This document shows, piece by piece, positions 6,282 to 9,939 of a DNA stretch of 9,939 bases. The DNA lies in NCBI GenBank assembly GCA_913058555.1, contig CAJXRJ010000228.1:1-9939 (forward strand). Direction: 5' to 3'. Position 1 is the first letter of the stretch, and each line of letters begins with the position of its first letter. Under the pieces are notes generated by a model. It saw only the letters and a list, made by a program, of their open reading frames with translations. It had not been told where the DNA came from and did not search any database. The DNA comes from an uncultured bacterium (GTDB lineage: Bacteria > Planctomycetota > UBA1135 > GCA-002686595). A program made the position numbers and the translations under genes.

Positions 6282-7283
6282 TTAGCGCGTCCGCACGAGC
6301 ACGTCCCGGTTTTGGAGAGCGGTCGGCTGGGTGCGCTCGACTTCGCCCAGCCAGCGGCGGGCGTCGGTGACGTATCCCGCGGTGGGACCCACGCCGGGAC
6401 AAAGTGCGCCAAAGTGATCGTTGAAGGCGCCCATGACGAGCTCCCGCGCGTATTTCGCGAGACAAGAGCCGAGGGCGACGGGCAGAGAAATCGAGTCCCC
6501 CTTCTGGACGAACCGGACGCGCATCGTGCGGCCTTCTGCCCTGACGAGATACCGACTGTCCGCCCGCGTCTCTCCCAGGACGTCCACGGTCGAGAAGGGG
6601 ATGAGGCTCGAAAGCAGCCGGCCATAACGTGCGCGGCCCCCGAGCCGATCCACCGTGAGGTCGAGGCCGTCTACGCCGAAGGACTCGAAGAGGTGGGCGA
6701 TGACGGCGGAGTTGAAGCTCCAGAGGGTCGCCCCCTTGTTCTCGGTGGCGGCGAAGGAGTCGTTCAGCCTGCCCGCAGGGACCACGACGACCCCGGCCTC
6801 CACGACCTCCGTGTGGGCTGCGCTGAGCCCACGGATCAGCTCCGCCTGTCGGTCTGCGAGTTCGTCCTTGGGGACCCGGTGGGGCAGAGCCTGCGGCAGG
6901 GCCGCGTACCAGGGGTGGGCTCCGAGCACTTCGGCGGTGGGTGCAAGTCCACGCGGGGCGCTCTTCACGACGTCGAGCCCCTTCTTCGCGCCGTGGCCGC
7001 TGGCGCTTAGGAATGACAGGGCCGTGGTTTCGAGTCGGCGCTCGCCCCGCGGATTACGGGTGAAGACACGCTTCGAGTCCGCGACGACGACACGGGCCCC
7101 ATCCCCCTTGGGGTCATCGGTCACGCAGCCCGAGAGAGTCGACCAGTCGACGGGCTCCTCCGAGCGGAACGCGGAGAAGCCGATGGTGAGTGGCCCCAGC
7201 ATGGGCCCGTAGCCCGCCTCGTCGAGGCCCGCGTGGACCTTGAAGGTCTCGCCCTTCGCGCTGTGCTTGGCCCTCGCGCTCAA
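6282..7283 (-). CDS. Divergent RNase H2 (HII/HIII)-like protein
   Basis: A 333-residue protein related to type 2 RNases H, which cut the RNA strand of RNA-DNA hybrids or remove single ribonucleotides from DNA. Visible motifs are the opening GLDEAGYGPMLGPL (19-32; D21, E22), a DSK box VVVADSKRVF (65-74), VDRLGGRARYG (211-221; D212) and the C-terminal helix region KGDSISLPVALGSCLAKYARE (261-281; D263). These four acidic positions match the expected DEDD catalytic set. At 333 residues it is longer than usual RNase HII (about 200). The extra length lies between the DSK box and D212. I place the start at TTG 7283, where TTGA overlaps the lgt stop, because the frame upstream lies wholly inside lgt. 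It is probably translationally coupled to lgt. HII versus HIII, and even nuclease activity, remain open. Confidence 0.82.
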   Translation of the reverse strand: MSARAKHSAKGETFKVHAGLDEAGYGPMLGPLTIGFSAFRSEEPVDWSTLSGCVTDDPKGDGARVVVADSKRVFTRNPRGERRLETTALSFLSASGHGAKKGLDVVKSAPRGLAPTAEVLGAHPWYAALPQALPHRVPKDELADRQAELIRGLSAAHTEVVEAGVVVVPAGRLNDSFAATENKGATLWSFNSAVIAHLFESFGVDGLDLTVDRLGGRARYGRLLSSLIPFSTVDVLGETRADSRYLVRAEGRTMRVRFVQKGDSISLPVALGSCLAKYARELVMGAFNDHFGALCPGVGPTAGYVTDARRWLGEVERTQPTALQNRDVLVRTR

Positions 7284-8155
7284 ACTTCCACGCCGGGGGC
7301 GAAGCCGCGGTTCTCGTCCCTCCGGCCACGCCACTTGATCATCAGGGCGATGCTGAGCAGTCCGAGCCCTATGGAGACGAGCTGGGACGTGGAGACCGTG
7401 TCGTTGAACCAGAGGCCTCGGATCTTGTCGCCGCGGAAGCTCTCGATCACGAAGCGCGCGATCGAATAGAGCAGGAGTAACACGAGGCTGACCTGGCCGG
7501 CGTAACGGCGCCTCTTGATGAGCCAGAGGCCGATCACGCCCATCAGAATGGCGTTGATCGTCATCCAGGGCTGGGTGGCCCAAAGGACCTTGCCCACGTT
7601 GTCCGCTCCAAAGAGGCTGCCGTCGGGCAGGACATCGGGAACCTTGATGGTCAGGGGGAACGGCAGATCCGCCGCTGATCCAGTGACCTCTTTGCCGAAA
7701 TCGTCGCCCACCAGCAGGCATCCAATGCGGCCGATGCTGAGGCCAAAAAAGCCCGACGTGAGCCCGAGGTCCATGGCCTGGCCCAGGTGAAGCTTGTACC
7801 TGCGCGCGGCCCAAAGGCCCATGGCGATGCCCCCGAAGGTGCCCCCGTACATGACGAGGCCGCCCTCCCAGTAATAGAAGACCTTGAACGGGTCGGCGAG
7901 GTACGCCTTGCCGGTGGGGGACTGCTGAAAGACCTCCACTAGGACGTACATGGCCCGGGCGCCGATCAGGATGCCGCCGAGGATCCAGAGGGGCACGTTG
8001 GCGTAGCCGGGGGCCTCGGCCTCGGGGTCGCCGGAGTAGCGGTGACCCAGGCGGGCGAAGAGGTAGCTGCCGAGGAGAAAGCCCAGAACGACCATGAGGC
8101 CGAACGAGCGGATGGGGAACCCCAGGCCGGGGATCTCGAAGAGGATCGGATGCAT
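7280..8155 (-). CDS. lgt: Prolipoprotein diacylglyceryl transferase Lgt
   Basis: A 291-residue inner-membrane enzyme that transfers diacylglycerol from phosphatidylglycerol to the lipobox cysteine of prolipoproteins, the first step of lipoprotein maturation. It opens MHPILFEIPGLGFPIRSFGLM, typical of Lgt. WEGGLVMYGGTFGG (96-109) follows; the histidine found here in E. coli is Tyr103, a substitution I believe is common in other Lgt proteins. The signature block GRIGCLLVGDDFG (142-154) contains Arg143, and RFVIESFRGDK (234-244) matches the later conserved arginine block. Several hydrophobic helices fit the seven-segment topology. The ATG at 8155 is chosen over the upstream frame to 8350, which would cross the Pus10 promoter and start codon. 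No Shine-Dalgarno site is visible, and a TACACT box lies 10 bases upstream. First gene of a three-gene operon. Confidence 0.95.
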   Translation of the reverse strand: MHPILFEIPGLGFPIRSFGLMVVLGFLLGSYLFARLGHRYSGDPEAEAPGYANVPLWILGGILIGARAMYVLVEVFQQSPTGKAYLADPFKVFYYWEGGLVMYGGTFGGIAMGLWAARRYKLHLGQAMDLGLTSGFFGLSIGRIGCLLVGDDFGKEVTGSAADLPFPLTIKVPDVLPDGSLFGADNVGKVLWATQPWMTINAILMGVIGLWLIKRRRYAGQVSLVLLLLYSIARFVIESFRGDKIRGLWFNDTVSTSQLVSIGLGLLSIALMIKWRGRRDENRGFAPGVEV

Positions 8156-8161
8156 CGGGCG

Positions 8162-8203
8162 AGGAGTGTAGCGGAGCCGAGTGGGGGAACCCGCTACACT
8201 CCT
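8162..8203. promoter_or_regulatory. Divergent promoter dyad with two TACACT boxes
   Basis: AGGAGTGTAGCGG (8162-8174) and CCGCTACACTCCT (8191-8203) are perfect 13-bp reverse complements, 16 bp apart, in the 123-bp gap between the divergent lgt and Pus10-like genes. Each arm contains TACACT pointing outward: 8170-8165 on the minus strand, 10 bases from the lgt ATG, and 8195-8200 on the plus strand, 78 bases from the Pus10 ATG. TACACT matches four of six bases of a -10 box. No clear -35 is seen for either. The symmetry also suits a dimeric regulator or an RNA hairpin. Confidence 0.5.
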
Positions 8204-8221
8204 GGCTTCCTCCTGCGGAGC

Positions 8222-8267
8222 CCGGGGCTTGATCCCCGGAAGCCCGAATCTGGGGTCCAAGACCCAG
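8222..8267 (+). promoter_or_regulatory. Two consecutive hairpins in the Pus10-like gene's 5' leader
   Basis: CCGGGG (8222-8227) pairs with CCCCGG (8234-8239) around a 6-base loop. CTGGGGTC (8250-8257) then pairs with GACCCAG (8261-8267) around loop CAA, with one bulged G. The second stem ends 11 bases before the ATG at 8279, where a ribosome would bind. No Shine-Dalgarno site is visible between them. The structure could limit translation or mark a processed leader; no known riboswitch class is recognised. Confidence 0.4.
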
Positions 8268-8278
8268 GCACCTGATCC

Positions 8279-9370
8279 ATGACCGAGTCCTCGCCCGAAA
8301 ACGCCCCCTCGTCCGAAGTCCCCGCAGCCGATTCCGGCCGCGAGGGTCACCAGGAGAGCCGTCCCGACAGCCGCCCGGAGGGTCGCCCCAGGGGCGGCCG
8401 TGGGGACCGTGAGCGGTCAGTCCCCAAGGTGAAGGTTTTCATCGAGGGGCGCTACCTCAAGCATTCTCGGGACCTCCCGCAGACCTTGTTCTTCTGTCCC
8501 GAATGCAAGGGGCACCCCCGTCGCCGTCGCAAGTGCGAGCGCTGCGAGGGGTTTGGCAAGCTCACCAAGGATTCCGTCCAGGAGCTCATCGGATGGGTTC
8601 TCGGTAAGGCCGCGGGCACCCGCAAGCACAAGTTCCACGGCGCAGGCCGCGAGGATGTGGACGTGCGGATGCTGGGGGACGGCCGCCCCTTCGTCTTCGA
8701 GCTGCTCGATCCGAAAGTGCCCAACGTCGACCTCGCCGAGATCGAGGCGGAGATCAACCGTCGGAACGAAGGCCGGCTTGAGGTCCGCGGATTCCACTGG
8801 ACCCAGAGGGGCCGCGTGCGCGAGCTGAAAGAGGGCCAGTTCGCCAAGGAGTACCGCGCCCGTGTCGCGTGCGAGCAGCTGCCCGATGAGGCCGCGGTGG
8901 CGGCATGCCTGGGGGTGCGTTACGACGTCGCGCAGAAGACCCCGACCCGCGTTGCCCACCGCCGCGCCGACAAGGTGCGCAAGCGCTGGATCGAGATTGT
9001 GGAAGTCGAGCCCACGGAAGCCCGTGAAGGCGAAGATGCGGCCGTGCTCGTGACGCTTCGGACCCAGCACGGCACCTACGTCAAGGAAGCCGTCAGCGGC
9101 GAAGGTGGCATGACCGAGCCGTCCCTCGCGTCGAAGCTGGGCCTCGGAGAATCCGTGTGTTCGGAGCTCGACGTCCTCGCCATCCTTGAGGAAGAGGAGC
9201 CTTCCAAGGAGGAAGATACTGAGCCTCAGGCGACTGAGTCTCGGGCCACTGAGTCTCGGGCCACTGAGTCTCGGGCCACTGAGGTTCGGGGTACGCGGAG
9301 CGAGCCTGCCGAAGATAGCGCCCCGCAGAAGGCGCCGGCGAAGCCGAGCTCCTTTGGCGCAGGGCTCTAG
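8279..9370 (+). CDS. pus10: Pus10-type tRNA pseudouridine synthase, THUMP-less, with disordered ends
   Basis: A 363-residue protein whose core (about 50-304) carries the Pus10 signatures in order: LPQT (66-69) with a CPEC...CERC four-cysteine cluster (C73, C76, C86, C89) that could bind zinc; HGAGREDVDVRMLGDGRPF (120-138) with catalytic Asp126; QKTPTRVAHRRADKVRKR (219-236); and TQHGTYVKEAVSG (262-274). Pus10 isomerises uridine 54 and/or 55 in the T-psi-C arm of tRNA. The family is known mainly from archaea and eukaryotes; bacteria normally use TruB for position 55. The archaeal N-terminal THUMP-bearing region has no room here: residues 1-48 are a low-complexity Ser/Glu/Arg/Gly stretch. Residues 304-363 are an acidic, repeat-bearing tail. 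The ATG at 8279 is the only start after the stacked leader hairpins. Divergent from lgt. Family assignment is firm; its substrate base is inferred. Confidence 0.92.
   Translation: MTESSPENAPSSEVPAADSGREGHQESRPDSRPEGRPRGGRGDRERSVPKVKVFIEGRYLKHSRDLPQTLFFCPECKGHPRRRRKCERCEGFGKLTKDSVQELIGWVLGKAAGTRKHKFHGAGREDVDVRMLGDGRPFVFELLDPKVPNVDLAEIEAEINRRNEGRLEVRGFHWTQRGRVRELKEGQFAKEYRARVACEQLPDEAAVAACLGVRYDVAQKTPTRVAHRRADKVRKRWIEIVEVEPTEAREGEDAAVLVTLRTQHGTYVKEAVSGEGGMTEPSLASKLGLGESVCSELDVLAILEEEEPSKEEDTEPQATESRATESRATESRATEVRGTRSEPAEDSAPQKAPAKPSSFGAGL
9218..9292 (+). repeat. 15-bp tandem repeat encoding TESRA in the Pus10-like tail
   Basis: Five head-to-tail units of ACTGAGTCTCGGGCC. The three central units (9233-9277) are identical; the first (9218-9232) and last (9278-9292) are degenerate. 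The period keeps the frame, giving T-E-S-R-A repeats at residues 314-338. The identity of the central copies implies recent slippage or expansion, so copy number may vary between strains. The segment lies after the last conserved Pus10 block and should not affect the fold. Confidence 0.93.
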
Positions 9371-9390
9371 CCGGGCCTAAGCCGGGCCAG

Positions 9391-9413
9391 CCCCCTACGC
9401 GTCCCCGTGGGGG
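9391..9413. terminator. Hairpin between the convergent Pus10-like and FabZ-like genes
   Basis: CCCCC (9391-9395) and ACG (9397-9399) pair with CGT (9406-9408) and GGGGG (9409-9413), leaving one bulged T and a 6-base loop. It fills most of the 48-bp gap between two convergent stop codons, where a shared terminator is expected. There is no T-run on either strand, so efficient intrinsic termination is uncertain. Confidence 0.45.
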
Positions 9414-9418
9414 GGCGA

Positions 9419-9922
9419 TCAGAACAGAACGCCGAGCACGGTCGCTTCAAAGACGCGCTTGGCCTGCAGTTCGCCGTCGCGTTCGATGTAGCCCTCCGCT
9501 TGGTACCGGAACATGCGGCTGCTGGAGCGCTCGAGCTTGACGCAGAGGTAGAGGTTCGACGGCGGTGCGACCACGCCGCGGAACCGGCACTTCTCGACGC
9601 CGCCGAAGCCGACGAAACGATTGTCGTCTTCGCTGAGGATGCGGTTCTTCGAGTAGTCGTAGGACGCGATTTGCGCCGCCGTCTCGATCATCAGTGCGCC
9701 GGGGAACATCGGGCGGCCCGGGATGTGGTCAGCGGCCCACCAGTCGTCCTCACGGATGGCCTTGACCCCCACCATGATCGCGTTCTCCTTGTCCGCGTGG
9801 ACCAGGTGGTCGATGACGGAGAAGGTGCCCCGCTGGGCGAGGTACTTGTCGAGTTCGGCACGGTCGACGACGACCTGGGTGCGGTCGATGATCGAAAGGT
9901 CGAGGATGGGGGAAGTGGGCAT
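9419..9922 (-). CDS. FabZ-like hotdog-fold 3-hydroxyacyl-ACP dehydratase
   Basis: A 167-residue hotdog-fold protein. The FabA/FabZ active-site signature is clear: ADHIPGRPMFPGALMIETAAQIASY (64-88), with His66 in the HFPG-like position and Glu80 on the helix. A KCRFRGVVAPPSNLYL block (111-126) corresponds to the FabZ stretch before its C-terminal strand. The reaction would be dehydration of 3-hydroxyacyl-ACP to trans-2-enoyl-ACP in fatty acid elongation, in the cytoplasm. It is somewhat longer than E. coli FabZ (about 150), mainly from an N-terminal segment (1-35) including DRAELDKYLAQRG. The ATG at 9922 is 17 bases from the window edge with no visible Shine-Dalgarno site, so its upstream partners are outside the window. 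It might serve a specialised acyl pathway rather than the main cycle; the genome would need a second fabZ for that. Confidence 0.88.
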   Translation of the reverse strand: MPTSPILDLSIIDRTQVVVDRAELDKYLAQRGTFSVIDHLVHADKENAIMVGVKAIREDDWWAADHIPGRPMFPGALMIETAAQIASYDYSKNRILSEDDNRFVGFGGVEKCRFRGVVAPPSNLYLCVKLERSSSRMFRYQAEGYIERDGELQAKRVFEATVLGVLF

Positions 9923-9939
9923 GCTGGGTGGATGGGGGA

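Noticed and set aside
4703..6370. 555-codon plus-strand open frame opposite the FAD-protein gene
   Set aside because: Composition is rich in Val, Arg, Ala and Asp with no motif, it overlaps the small membrane-protein gene and runs through the strong terminator. The minus strand carries clear flavoprotein motifs.
7284..7814. N-terminal extension of the RNase H2-like frame inside lgt
   Set aside because: The extra residues are Arg/Pro/Gly-rich and out of frame with lgt, which is well conserved there. The family homology begins just after the TTG at 7283.
8417..9070. 217-codon minus-strand open frame opposite the Pus10-like gene
   Set aside because: Antisense shadow; the plus strand carries the full set of Pus10 motifs.
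9218..9292. Possible CRISPR-like or regulatory repeat array
   Set aside because: The 15-bp units are contiguous without spacers, in frame, and encode TESRA repeats in a protein tail, so this is a coding tandem repeat.

Overview
The window is about 9.9 kb of GC-rich bacterial chromosome with short intergenic gaps, overlapping genes and few clear Shine-Dalgarno sites. The organism cannot be named from the sequence. The FabZ-like dehydratase, the long divergent RNase H2-like protein, a Pus10-type enzyme in a bacterium and the weak ribosome-binding sites together suggest an uncultured Planctomycetota-like lineage; this is inference. The first 25 bases are Nextera library adapter, so the contig really begins at base 26 and its first gene is cut there.

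Left block (26-4240, all minus strand, read right to left): a secreted YwrD-type gamma-glutamyltransferase-like hydrolase, a small potassium-channel-like protein with a GFGD filter, and an AMP-forming acyl-CoA synthetase lie 27 and 16 bp apart and look like one operon. Beyond the synthetase is the start of a signal-peptide protein cut by the adapter. A divergent gene for a small membrane protein of unknown function (4323-4793, plus strand) lies right of the hydrolase. It ends at a strong 15-bp hairpin terminator shared with the convergent next operon.

Middle block (4895-8155, minus strand): lgt (prolipoprotein diacylglyceryl transferase), an RNase H2-like gene starting at a TTG that overlaps the lgt stop, and an FAD-dependent UDP-galactopyranose-mutase-like protein.

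Right block: a 123-bp divergent intergenic region carries a perfect 13-bp dyad and two more hairpins. It separates lgt from a plus-strand gene for a short Pus10-type tRNA pseudouridine synthase, normally regarded as archaeal and eukaryotic. That protein has a complete catalytic core, no room for a THUMP domain, and a disordered tail encoded by a 15-bp tandem repeat. A convergent FabZ-like hotdog dehydratase closes the window.

Most genes are ordinary metabolism or envelope housekeeping. I see no CRISPR array, rRNA, tRNA, transposase, phage or defence island. The item most worth pursuing is the bacterial Pus10-type gene with its unusual upstream region.
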